This document shows positions 8,279 through 15,967 of a stretch of DNA of 58,812 nucleotides, piece by piece. Numbering within the stretch: position 1 is the stretch's first letter; each line of letters begins with the position of its first letter. Origin of the DNA: an uncultured Clostridia bacterium (lineage in GTDB: Bacteria; Bacillota; Clostridia; Oscillospirales; Acutalibacteraceae); assembly GCA_946566955.1 (NCBI GenBank), contig CAMNXD010000006.1, positions 1 to 58,812 of the forward strand, read 5' to 3'. The notes below the pieces were generated by a model. That model did no database searches, was not told where the DNA came from, and saw nothing but the letters and a program-made list of their open reading frames with translations. The translations under genes were made by a program, and so were the position numbers.

Positions 8279-9250
8279 ATGAAAAATAGTAAGTTTTATT
8301 GCAATATTCTCACTCATTCTTAGCATGACATTTTCGGTTTTTGCTGAAGGCCTTGGAAAATTAGATATAAAATCAATCCCAACTGAACAAGTAAACCCAG
8401 ATACCGTTGAAATCGATGAGGTGAGCGCCTTGGAGATATTGCTCATGGATAAAAAATTGCAGTTTGTGTATCACAACATCTTGAGCAGACAGCTGCAGTT
8501 TGCTTTGGGAGAGCATATTGTGTATATGGGTGCTGGGGCATCAGGTCGTATGGAATATATGGACGCATCAGAATGTCCACCAACCTTTGGCATTTCAAAT
8601 GATCGTGTGATAGCTTTGATGGCAGGCGGACTTATTGCAATGACCAAGGCTGTAGAAAATGCTAAAGATAGTAAAGAAAATGGAGTAAAAGGTCTGCAAG
8701 ATATTAACTTTAACGAGAAGGATGTTTTAGTGGGAATTGCAGCCAGCAGCAGAACTCCATATGTAGTTGGAAGTATGGAATATGCTAAAAATTTAGGCAG
8801 CGTTACTGTATCCATTACTTGCAATGAAGATCTATCGTCACCTATTAATAGTATTTCAAATTATCCCATTGGAATTTGTGCAGGCCCCGAGGTTATTACA
8901 GGTTCTACACGCATGGAGGCAGGCACTGTGTAAAAGTTGGTGTTGAATATGATTTCAACTGGGGTTATGATAAAGACTGGTAAGGTGCATAATAATTTAA
9001 TGTTAAACTTAAAGATAAAAAACGAGAAATTAAGGGTTAGAGCAAGAAATATTACAATCGAAATTACCGGTGATGATGCTAGCGGAATCGACAAAACATT
9101 AAATGAGACTGATAATTAATAATGTAGCTTTGAGCATTTTTATGATTCTTAACATCATGTCAAAAAGCTGACGCTGAACAAATAATGAATCAGGCTGGTA
9201 GACACTTAAAGAATACGTTAAAAAATTATTATAAAAAACAAAATAACAGG
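8279..9250 (+). pseudogene. murQ: MurQ-like N-acetylmuramate 6-phosphate etherase, with apparent signal peptide, broken
   Basis: MurQ cleaves the lactyl ether of MurNAc-6-phosphate in wall recycling. The SIS-domain signatures are clear: YMGAGASGR, DASECPPTFG, RTPYVVGSMEYAK, CAGPEVITGSTRMEAGT. The reading frame begins at ATG 8279 after AAGG. One extra T then shifts it; corrected, the N-terminus reads IAIFSLILSMTFSVFA, a signal peptide, which is unusual because MurQ is normally cytoplasmic. TAA at 8931-8933 replaces the Gln codon of the conserved GTAQK block. Two further shifts near 9115 and 9163 split the C-terminal helical domain (ALSIFMILNIMSK, ADAEQIMNQAGRHL). It is the first gene of a decayed peptidoglycan-recycling row. 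Confidence 0.85.
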
Positions 9251-9280
9251 TTACACTTATTAAAATTAAGGAGTTTTTAT

Positions 9281-10410
9281 ATGTTAAAAAAATCTATTTA
9301 AGTATCTTTTATTCTATCATTCAGTATTGAGTTTTACTTTAACCGCGTGCGAAAGCACAATTAATCTGCCAGAAATACACTTGGATAAGGTTGACTGTAA
9401 AAATACAATGACTTTAGATGAGAAGATTGGTCAAATGCTTTGTTTAGATTTTAGATTTTGGAATGATAAATATCTCCATCAAACAGAAGAGCTTAGAATA
9501 ACCACAACTGACGAGGAATCAGCTGGGGATCCAGTTACTGAAATTAATGATGATATTCGTGAAATCATTGCAAAATATCATATTGGTAGTGTAATCTTGT
9601 TTTCACAAAATTTTGTTAATAAATAACAGTCAAAAAACTAATTGATGATTTGCAAAAAGCGGCTAAAGACGCTGGAAATCCTCCACTTATTATTGCTGTT
9701 GATCAGAAAGGCAGCCAGATTGAAAGGTTTTCTTTCGATAGAGAAAGACTTAAAAATAATGCAAATATAAAAACCTCCAAAGAAGCTTTTGAGAAGGAGA
9801 AAAGTATAGGAAGAGAACCTAAAGAGCTTGGAATAAACTGTAATTTTGCTCCAGTTGTGGATGTTAATAGCAATTTCCGCAATCTTGTTATAAATGTAAG
9901 GTGATTTAGCGATAATCCAGAAATTGTTTCTGAACTTGGAAAAAACTTTATGAAGGGATTACATTCACAAAACATTATAGCAACTGTAAAATATTTTCCT
10001 GGAAACGGTGACACTTTTGTAGATTCTCATTTTGGTTTGCCGACAGTAGATAAAACCTTGGAACAGCTCAAAGGAGTAGAATTAAGATCGTTTAAAGAAC
10101 TTATTGATAAAAATGTTGATATGATAATGACATCACATATAGAATTTCCGCAGATTGAAACAAAAACTGTTATTTCTAAAAAAGATGGTAAAGAAATCTT
10201 TTTACCAGCAACTTTGTCGAGAACAATATTGACAGATCTTTTAAGAAAACAAATGGGTTTGGAGTAATCGTTACATACTCAATGGTGATGAAAGCAATTT
10301 CTGAAAACTTTGGAGAAAAAGAAGCCGTTGAGGGTAGAGAAATCCCTGAGAAGCAAATAAATAATTCTGTTGAGCGAATCCTTAAATTGAAAGAAAAATA
10401 CTGTAATTAA
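9281..10410 (+). pseudogene. nagZ: second NagZ (glycoside hydrolase 3) copy, lipoprotein type, broken
   Basis: AAGGAG precedes ATG 9281. After a frameshift the signal peptide ends in a lipobox LTAC (near 9340), so this copy was a lipoprotein, unlike the copy at 453-1664. Lesions are a frameshift near 9625, TGA at 9902-9904 in place of Ser, and a frameshift near 10262. Catalytic regions have drifted: KHFPGHGDT became KYFPGNGDT, and the nucleophile block TDAMNM became TYSMVM, so the catalytic Asp is Tyr (10276-10278), although the D-S-H dyad remains. About 50 residues after the nucleophile are deleted compared with copy 1. It is certainly inactive as a hydrolase. Confidence 0.88.
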
Positions 10411-10429
10411 ATAATATGAAGGCAAAGGT

Positions 10430-10622
10430 ATGCTGTATTTAAATAATAAAAGGTTTTTATCTGTCGATGTACTGCAACTGCTGCTATGTTGCTAGCAAAT
10501 ATATACATTTATTCTACTTTAAAGCATGCTAAATGGAACAGCATAACACCTGTAGATTTAGTTTTTCCATGTTTTTTGTTTACAATGAGGATTTCAATTT
10601 TTCTTTCACTAAGAAAATTTAA
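10430..10622 (+). pseudogene. nagX: NagX/HGSNAT-like membrane acetyltransferase, N-terminal fragment
   Basis: From ATG 10430 the frame reads MLYLNNKRFLSVDVL, the start of NagX-type (heparan-alpha-glucosaminide N-acetyltransferase-like) membrane proteins. A small deletion then shifts the frame, and the conserved LKHAKWNSITPVDLVFP follows (usually LxHAEWNGxTPxDLVFPxFLF). The rest of this large multi-spanning protein is absent: at about 10620 the reading frame passes directly into NamZ sequence. In several bacteria nagX accompanies wall amino-sugar salvage genes. Confidence 0.65.
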
Positions 10623-11475
10623 TTTTAAACTAACTCCTGAAATGCTAAAAAATATTGATATACTTGTATATGATATACAAGATGTGGGCGCCAGATTTTA
10701 TACATATATCAGCACAATGAAACTCTGCGTGGAAGCTTGTAAAGAAAATGACGTAACCTTTGTAGTTTTAGATAGACCTAACCCATTGTCTTGCACAGTA
10801 CACGAAAACATTTTAAATGAAAACTTTAAAAGCTTTGTAGGAATTTCTAAAATTGTTCAAAGATATGGCCTAACTCCAGGTGAGCTTGCAAAATATTTTA
10901 ACATTGAAAATAATATTGGTTGCAAACTCTTTGTTGTAGAAATGAAGAACTATAAAAAAGACATATATTATGACGAAACAGGACTTGATTTTTGGATCAA
11001 GCCATCGTTGGCAATGTGTTCACTTGATACGGTAGTTGTATATCTAGGAACTTGTATTTTCGAAGGGATTAACATTTCAGAAGGCAGAGGTACCGATAAA
11101 CCTTTTGAATATATTGGAGCACCGTGGATAGACTCTGACGATTTAGTAGAAATTAAATAGCATGTCGCTTTCTGGTGTAGTTTTTAGGCCTATAAGTTTT
11201 ACTCCAGCCGATTTCAAATTTAAAGATGAACTTTGTCATGGTGTCTTTATGGATGTAGTTGACAGAAAAGTATTTAATTCCATAAAATGCGTATTTGCAG
11301 TACTTTACACACTTATGGAGGTATATCCAGAAAAGTTTGAACTAAATCACATGATGGATTTACTTACTGGTGATGATTTCATGGCAAAAAAGAAGAGTAC
11401 TCTTGAAGAGGTGCTAAAAAAATTGGATAATGACTCCATAGAATTTGAAAAGCACATAGAGAGTGTTATTAATAT
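10623..11475 (+). pseudogene. namZ: NamZ-like exo-beta-N-acetylmuramidase (DUF1343), truncated and frameshifted
   Basis: DUF1343/NamZ releases terminal MurNAc from wall fragments and in Bacillus is encoded beside nagZ, amiE and murQ. Diagnostic blocks are LVYDIQDVGARFYTYIST, VVLDRPNPLS, FEGINISEGRGTDKPFE and GAPWIDSDDL, followed after TAG 11158-11160 and a shift by FRPISFTPADFKFKDELC and MMDLLTGDDF. The N-terminal quarter is missing, replaced by the NagX fragment in the same frame. The fused frame from 10486 to 11160 is open but has lost essential parts of both enzymes. With murQ and nagZ copy 2 it completes the recycling row. Confidence 0.85.
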
Positions 11476-11623
11476 GAAGAAATTAATGTTAAAGATTAAG
11501 CAAATATCGTTAATCACTGTATCAGCGCTATTGATTCCCCACTCAACAGTTTTTACAGGTAGCGTCCCAATTTGTACACCCAGGCTTTGTACAATAAAAA
11601 ATTTAGCGGTAACTACTACGTAA
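11474..11623 (+). other. signal-peptide-like reading frame at the namZ end
   Basis: From ATG 11474 the frame reads MKKLMLKIKQISLITVSALL and then a short hydrophilic tail before TAA 11621-11623. The start resembles a Sec signal peptide with a basic n-region. It may be a 5' scrap of a lost exported protein or simply read-on from the namZ C-terminus. No good ribosome binding site is visible. The bases 11624-11807 after it hold nothing I can assign. Confidence 0.25.
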
Positions 11624-11807
11624 GAAGTTCGCTCAACTATTTTACCTGAATGGTTTGTAAGGATTGTGTAAAACTTCTGAAAATACTTGGCATTATATAG
11701 GTTTATATAAGGCGAAAAATTAAGGGGTGTGCACTAATGCACGAAAGGTACAAAAAATTTAATTGAATCCTGCCGAATGAATTTTGAGAAAATCTCTATA
11801 GAAAGCG

Positions 11808-11838
11808 AAAAAGCCCAGCAATGCTGAGCTTTCTTTTT
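11808..11838 (+). terminator. rho-independent terminator
   Basis: AAAGCCCAGC-AAT-GCTGAGCTTT (one mismatch) followed by CTTTTTG forms a stable hairpin with a T tract on the plus strand. It separates the recycling pseudogenes from the effector-like gene. Confidence 0.75.
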
Positions 11839-11852
11839 GTATCAATAGATAC

Positions 11853-12056
11853 GTGAAATTGTGGCATAAGCAACTGTTTGAATATCCGCCTGCTGAAGAA
11901 AGAATTCGCATATTTAGAGTATCACTCGACGCTAAAAACTATCCTTTTGCAGGCAGAAGCTCACCATTTATTGTAATAAATAGTCTTACTAAATTAAAGA
12001 AAGATTTAAGTAAGATAAAGGCAAAAGTGACGGTATCAAGAAAAAAGCTGTGTTAA
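11853..12056 (+). pseudogene. possible 5' portion of the following gene, out of frame
   Basis: A GTG-started frame of 67 residues (MKLWHKQLFEYPPAEERI...) has no visible ribosome binding site and ends just as the next frame opens. Its Lys-rich tail (KLKKDLSKIKAKVTVSRKK) runs into codons DGIKKKAVLNEVL of the downstream gene in another frame. The two may once have been continuous and separated by a frameshift near 12010-12050. It is unrecognised on its own. Confidence 0.3.
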
Positions 12057-13432
12057 ATGAGGTACTCCGTATATTACCTGATATTACATCAAAGGAGAAA
12101 TATGCGTTAAATGGAGGTCGAGCTAAAAAAATTGTAAACCTTTATGAACGTTTGGGAGACTTAGAGGATTTTAATAGGTCGATAGTTCAAAGCATAGAGT
12201 TGGCAAAGAGGGAAGATTACCAAAAACTCCAAGATTGTACTAACGATGAGGAAATAGGCGATTTTATAGAAAACCGACAAAAAGATTTTACTGAAAATAC
12301 GAAATTATTATGCGCTGAGTTTGTAATTTATTTTAAAAATAAGGCAAATGAATTCGATAACTTTGTAAAATCGAACAATATTACTGCTGTAGCAGAAAGA
12401 CAAACTATAACTGAAAAGCCTGAAGAAGTACTGAATACAATGAAACAACAATGGTCAACACTAAAAGTTAGTCTTCAGGAGGATAGTGGATATGGGCAAT
12501 CGCAAAAGTATGATACAGAAAAGTTATCAAATGAATCAACCAAAAAGGGACAAGAGTTGATAGAGCTCGGATTATTAGACAAAAATGACATCAAGTATAA
12601 TGTAAATGCAAATTCAGAAAAATTTGTCAAAGCCTTTATAAGATACTTGGAAAGAAGTTTTCCGGATTTGAAAGATGATATAAGTATATTCTATTTTGCA
12701 AGTGATCAGAGTAGGGAACGGGATAATAGATATACTAAGATTATTAGTGAACTTAAGTCTAAAAGTAAAAAGGACGGCAAAATTTACTTTATAATTAATC
12801 AAATATGTGTACTGCAAGACGGACAGAAAGCCTTTGTTCATGGTAATTTAACAGTTATACGTGATGGAAAAAGTAGCCTGATTGATAATTCTCCATATGC
12901 AAGCGCCCCAATCGACAGCAGAACAACTGACAATAGTAACAAAGGAACACTACAGTCTAGGTTTGATACTGGAAATTGTGTTTCTATAGCATTGGGAGCG
13001 GTTGAGTCCTTTCTGAAGCAGATTACAAAGTTAAAGAATGATACGTCTAAATCAAGTGAAGAACATCTAGGAAAGAAATTTGATAATTATATTGATAGTT
13101 TTCTTGACGCAAAAGTACCAATAGATTATTTATATGATGAGTATGACGAAGAAAATGGAAAATTCCTTTTGCCACCTAAGTATCTGAAATACCTTCAATC
13201 TACAAAAAAGATGGATAGATTTTTGGAAATGGCAAAAAATAAAAGCAAAAATGACGAAGACTATCATAAAGTAAAACGGTTAGCCAGAATGTTGAAAAGT
13301 GCAAAGTCAGTAAATGCTAGAGCGGAAATGAAAAGACAAACGGAAATTTTAAAGATATCTCAGCTTGTAGATTCCCTAAAAAACAATGGCATAAATGTAT
13401 ATGAGGATATTTACCAAGTAAAAACTTTTTGA
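12050..13432 (+). CDS. candidate CE-clan cysteine enzyme (YopJ/Ulp-like), effector-like protein
   Basis: This 460-residue soluble protein has no signal peptide or membrane segment. Residues 244-325 carry the layout of a CE-clan catalytic core: hydrophobic strands, His264 in FVHGNLTVI, an acidic Asp279 after a second strand (SSLIDNSP), Gln302 as a possible oxyanion-hole residue, and Cys310 in DTGNCVSIALGAVESFL at the start of a helix. This H-D-Q-C order is seen in YopJ acetyltransferases and Ulp1-type peptidases, though the spacings are short. Flanking regions are helical and charged. The start is uncertain: GTG 12050 has only a weak ribosome binding site and the frame is open upstream to 12014. 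It is followed by a strong terminator. The family assignment is a motif-level inference. Confidence 0.45.
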   Translation: MLNEVLRILPDITSKEKYALNGGRAKKIVNLYERLGDLEDFNRSIVQSIELAKREDYQKLQDCTNDEEIGDFIENRQKDFTENTKLLCAEFVIYFKNKANEFDNFVKSNNITAVAERQTITEKPEEVLNTMKQQWSTLKVSLQEDSGYGQSQKYDTEKLSNESTKKGQELIELGLLDKNDIKYNVNANSEKFVKAFIRYLERSFPDLKDDISIFYFASDQSRERDNRYTKIISELKSKSKKDGKIYFIINQICVLQDGQKAFVHGNLTVIRDGKSSLIDNSPYASAPIDSRTTDNSNKGTLQSRFDTGNCVSIALGAVESFLKQITKLKNDTSKSSEEHLGKKFDNYIDSFLDAKVPIDYLYDEYDEENGKFLLPPKYLKYLQSTKKMDRFLEMAKNKSKNDEDYHKVKRLARMLKSAKSVNARAEMKRQTEILKISQLVDSLKNNGINVYEDIYQVKTF

Positions 13433-13494
13433 TGGAGTGTTGTAGTGTCGTAGTAAATTGCCAAAGCATTTAGTTTACAAAGGTATTTAATATT

Positions 13495-13546
13495 TTATAA
13501 AAGCCGAATTTTGGTAGAGTATCGGCTTTTATATTTTTTTATTTTT
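13495..13546 (+). terminator. rho-independent terminator of the effector-like gene
   Basis: TATAAAAGCCGA and TCGGCTTTTATA pair perfectly (12 bp, loop of 15), followed by a long T run (TTTTTTTATTTTT). It ends transcription about 60 bases after the stop at 13432. Confidence 0.85.
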
Positions 13547-13749
13547 GACTAAAGAATACGCAGCAAAATATACTGCAAAGAAATTCATTAAAATGATAAA
13601 ATTTAATATAATATCTTCTGGAAGTTTAAAGTTGATTCACTGCCACTTATAGACTAAATTCCTCTTACACCAGATATTATACGTTATTAAGATACGACTT
13701 AGAGTACGGTGGTACCGTCCCAGTTCCATTTGCAACCAAGCGAAAAAAT

Positions 13750-13788
13750 TGTAACGATTACTCTAAAAATTCAGAAGTAATCGTTACA
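13750..13788. repeat. perfect 13-bp inverted repeat
   Basis: TGTAACGATTACT at 13750-13762 and AGTAATCGTTACA at 13776-13788 are perfect reverse complements separated by 13 bases. No T tract follows on either strand, so it is not an obvious terminator. It could be an operator or the scar of a small mobile element, in a 626-base stretch (13433-14058) whose other contents are the terminator above and the nucleotidyltransferase fragment below. Confidence 0.6.
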
Positions 13789-13819
13789 TAAAAGATGCAG
13801 TGTATTTAAATAAAGCTAT

Positions 13820-13972
13820 CTATACTTTACGTGAAATAGCAATATCCAAGTCGTCATGTTTACGAGTCTGAAAGTTCAACAATGCATCAACGCACCAACC
13901 ACCGTCAATCCAGATTGTTATTCCGTTTTCTTGAAACCAATTATATAAATTTAAAACTTTATATGATGTCAT
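13820..13972 (-). pseudogene. nucleotidyltransferase (LnuA/LinA-like), N-terminal fragment
   Basis: The 50-codon frame starts MTSYKVLNLYNWF and contains WIDGGWCVDALL and TRKHDDLDIAI. These are the nucleotide-binding GGW and metal-binding D-L-D motifs of small lincosamide/aminoglycoside-type nucleotidyltransferases, normally about 160 residues or longer. A stop at 13820-13822 cuts it right after the metal motif and no continuation is visible in other frames. There is no clear ribosome binding site. It is a dead fragment of a commonly transferred gene type. Confidence 0.65.
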
Positions 13973-14058
13973 CTCAAAATTTTTTATATTACTATACCTT
14001 CTGTTAAAATGTATTTTAAAAGTAATAAAACTTTTGTATCTAAATCGCCCTTTCGGGA

Positions 14059-14151
14059 TGGCGGAGAGAGGGGGATTCGAACCCCCGAAGCCGTTTTAAC
14101 GACTTACACGATTTCCAATCGTGCTCCTTAAGCCAACTCGGACACCTCTCC
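14059..14151 (-). tRNA. tRNA-Ser (anticodon GGA)
   Basis: The minus strand folds as a class II tRNA: acceptor GGAGAGG with TCTCTCC, anticodon arm CGATTGGAAATCG with anticodon GGA, a long variable arm (GTCGTTAAAACGGC), T arm GGGGG-TTCGAAT-CCCCC, discriminator G and encoded CCA. It reads UCC/UCU serine codons. A hairpin CTTATGCTG/CAGCATAAG lies just upstream at 14154-14179. Confidence 0.95.
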
Positions 14152-14217
14152 AGCTTATGCTGATATTTTACAGCATAAGAAAATAAAAATCAATACTGTT
14201 TTCAAAATTTTGATAAT

Positions 14218-14793
14218 TTAATTTTTAAGTATGTCCATAGCTTCCAAATCTTTTCTCAAAATGCTATAGGTACAAACGTCCATTTTATCTCCAGAGTTAG
14301 ACTTTTTATATTCACGAAAAACACCTTCAAATCTCATCCCACATTTTTGCATCACTTTACCAGAGACGAAATTTCTAATATCATGATATGCTCCTATACG
14401 ATTCATTCCCACCTTTTTAAATAGAAATTTTATAACCTCTCTTAAAGCTTCGCTCATAATTCCTCGTCCCCACCACTTTGAACCTATGCAGTACCCTACT
14501 TCACATGATTCCATTTCTTCGTTTATTTCTGCAGTACCAATACTTCCAATTACTTGCCTTAGTTCTTTAAGCTCAATGCACCAATTCATCACCTTCGGAT
14601 CGTCGTAGCTCTTAAGTACACTAGTCAAAAATTTTTTTGTAGACTCTACATCTTCATGGGCTTTCCAAGTTAAATATTTAGTTACCTCATCGCAAGATGC
14701 CCAATTTTCAAACATTTCCTGCGAATCATTTAAAGTAAATTTTCTAAGTATAAGTCTTGGCGTTTCAAGTCTACAAGTACCATTAAAATTCAT
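14218..14793 (-). CDS. GNAT-family N-acetyltransferase (RimJ/RimL-like)
   Basis: This 191-residue protein transfers an acetyl group from acetyl-CoA to an amine. It opens with LETPRLILRKFTLND, the standard start of RimJ/RimL-type enzymes. The EVGYCIGSKWWGRGIMSEAL block (108-127 region) holds the acetyl-CoA pyrophosphate-binding loop, followed by NRIGAYHDIRNFVSGKVMQK and CGMRFEGVFRE. A GGAGAG ribosome binding site precedes the ATG. The likely substrate is a protein N-terminus or small amine; this cannot be decided from sequence. It stands alone, divergent from the small membrane protein that follows. Confidence 0.85.
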   Translation of the reverse strand: MNFNGTCRLETPRLILRKFTLNDSQEMFENWASCDEVTKYLTWKAHEDVESTKKFLTSVLKSYDDPKVMNWCIELKELRQVIGSIGTAEINEEMESCEVGYCIGSKWWGRGIMSEALREVIKFLFKKVGMNRIGAYHDIRNFVSGKVMQKCGMRFEGVFREYKKSNSGDKMDVCTYSILRKDLEAMDILKN

Positions 14794-14908
14794 CTAATCT
14801 CTCCGCTTCTTTATTATAAAGTATTTAGCTTAAACTGCTCTGATAATAACCGCTTCCCTCAAACACAATAAGCCTAAATGGGGACTATTATGTACTGAGG
14901 TGATTATA

Positions 14909-15235
14909 ATGACCAGCTTAATTCTTTTATTTCTGATGTTCCTTTTGGCTTTAGGAATTACCGAGCTACTAAGAAACTTTGCTTCATGGATTCATACCCC
15001 TATGATCACTGCGGGTGAAGAAAAAATTTTAGTTCTTCCGCTTGAAGGCCATCAAGAGAATATAGAATATATAATCAGAAGCATAATATTTGATTATAGT
15101 GTTCATTTTCCTAAATGTAAACTAAAAATTATTTGCTTAAATTTAGGTGTAGATGGAGAGACTCAGAAAATCTGTAATTTGCTTTCAAAGGATTTTAGTT
15201 GCGTGCATACTCTCAATATGGCAACAACATTTTAA
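14909..15235 (+). CDS. small single-span membrane protein, unknown function
   Basis: The 108-residue protein starts with a hydrophobic anchor (MTSLILLFLMFLLALGI) followed by a soluble domain containing EEKILVLPLEGHQENIEY and CKLKIICLNLGVDGETQK. The alternating strands and helices hint at a small Rossmann-like fold. The ATG at 14909 is chosen because TGAGGTG lies 6 bases upstream; the GTG inside that site is not a credible start. Similar short anchored proteins occur in clostridia, but I know of no function. Its stop overlaps the convergent SDR gene by 4 bases. Confidence 0.65.
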   Translation: MTSLILLFLMFLLALGITELLRNFASWIHTPMITAGEEKILVLPLEGHQENIEYIIRSIIFDYSVHFPKCKLKIICLNLGVDGETQKICNLLSKDFSCVHTLNMATTF

Positions 15236-15966
15236 ATGACTATTCCTCCATTAGGACTTATAACTTGTCCAGTTATAAAATCTGAATCTGACGAGCTTAA
15301 AAATTTTACAAGCTTTGCTATTTCCCCAGGCTCTCCCATGCGACCCAGTGGAGTAAAGTCGCATAGCTCTTCTATTTCAGAGCTAGAGAGAAATTTATTC
15401 ATCCTTGTTTTAACCGCACCTGGCGCCACACAATTTACATTTATCTTTGAGGGTCCTAGCTCCTTTGCCAAAGCTTTGGTAAAACCTATAACGGCAGCTT
15501 TAGCAGAAGAATAATGAACTTCGCAAGAAGCACCGCTTATTCCCCATATAGAAGAAATATTTATTATTTTACCGTAGTGCCTTTTCAGCATATCCTTCAC
15601 CGCCGCATGAGTACAGTAAAACATGCTGTGTACATTAACTTGAAACATTTTTTCCCATAAATCGGCTGTAAGATCAGTAAAAAGTTTCTGCTCAGAGATT
15701 CCAGCATTATTAACTAAAACGTCTATTTTTCCAAATTCTTCTATAGCTTTATTTATAAGCATAGATGCCTGTAAGCAATTAGAAACGTCCGCTTTAACCG
15801 CTATAGATAGAGCACCTCTTTCGCGCACCTCAGATAAAACTTTAAGCGCTTCGTCTTTACTTTTATTATAATTAAGAACTATATTAGTAAATGGACTTGA
15901 AAGCTCCTTGGCAATAGCAGCTCCGATGCCCATGGAGCTGCCCGTTATAACTACAGTTTTATTCAT
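15232..15966 (-). CDS. short-chain dehydrogenase/reductase (FabG-like)
   Basis: This 244-residue NAD(P)-dependent oxidoreductase has all SDR landmarks: nucleotide-binding TGSSMGIGAAIA (8-19), NNAG (near 86), catalytic Ser in NISSIWG, and Tyr/Lys in YSSAKAAV, then the C-terminal GQVISPNGG. The length is typical of 3-oxoacyl-ACP reductases. No other fatty-acid genes are adjacent, so a role such as 5-aminopentanone reductase in EF-P modification (YmfI) is an alternative. It follows the flavin reductase with 1 base between them and likely shares its transcript. Confidence 0.85.
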   Translation of the reverse strand: MNKTVVITGSSMGIGAAIAKELSSPFTNIVLNYNKSKDEALKVLSEVRERGALSIAVKADVSNCLQASMLINKAIEEFGKIDVLVNNAGISEQKLFTDLTADLWEKMFQVNVHSMFYCTHAAVKDMLKRHYGKIINISSIWGISGASCEVHYSSAKAAVIGFTKALAKELGPSKINVNCVAPGAVKTRMNKFLSSSEIEELCDFTPLGRMGEPGEIAKLVKFLSSSDSDFITGQVISPNGGIVI

Positions 15967-15967
15967 C

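Noticed and set aside
7069-11475. All frame breaks here could be sequencing or assembly errors
   Set aside because: Long neighbouring stretches (14200-28200 and 33300-48700) are free of such breaks, and several lesions are deletions or active-site substitutions, so decay is the better explanation. The T7 run at 7255-7261 alone remains doubtful.
11474-11623. Independent small secreted peptide gene
   Set aside because: Only the signal-like start is suggestive; there is no ribosome binding site and it is continuous with the namZ C-terminal frame, so it is listed only as a low-confidence feature.
13529-13650. Minus-strand open frame encoding a hydrophobic stretch (LPEDIILNFIILMNFFAVYF)
   Set aside because: It has no start codon or ribosome binding site, overlaps a terminator, and is too short to assign; it may be a fragment but cannot be supported.
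14154-14179. Hairpin CTTATGCTG/CAGCATAAG upstream of tRNA-Ser considered as terminator of the GNAT gene
   Set aside because: No T tract follows on the minus strand, so termination is not supported.
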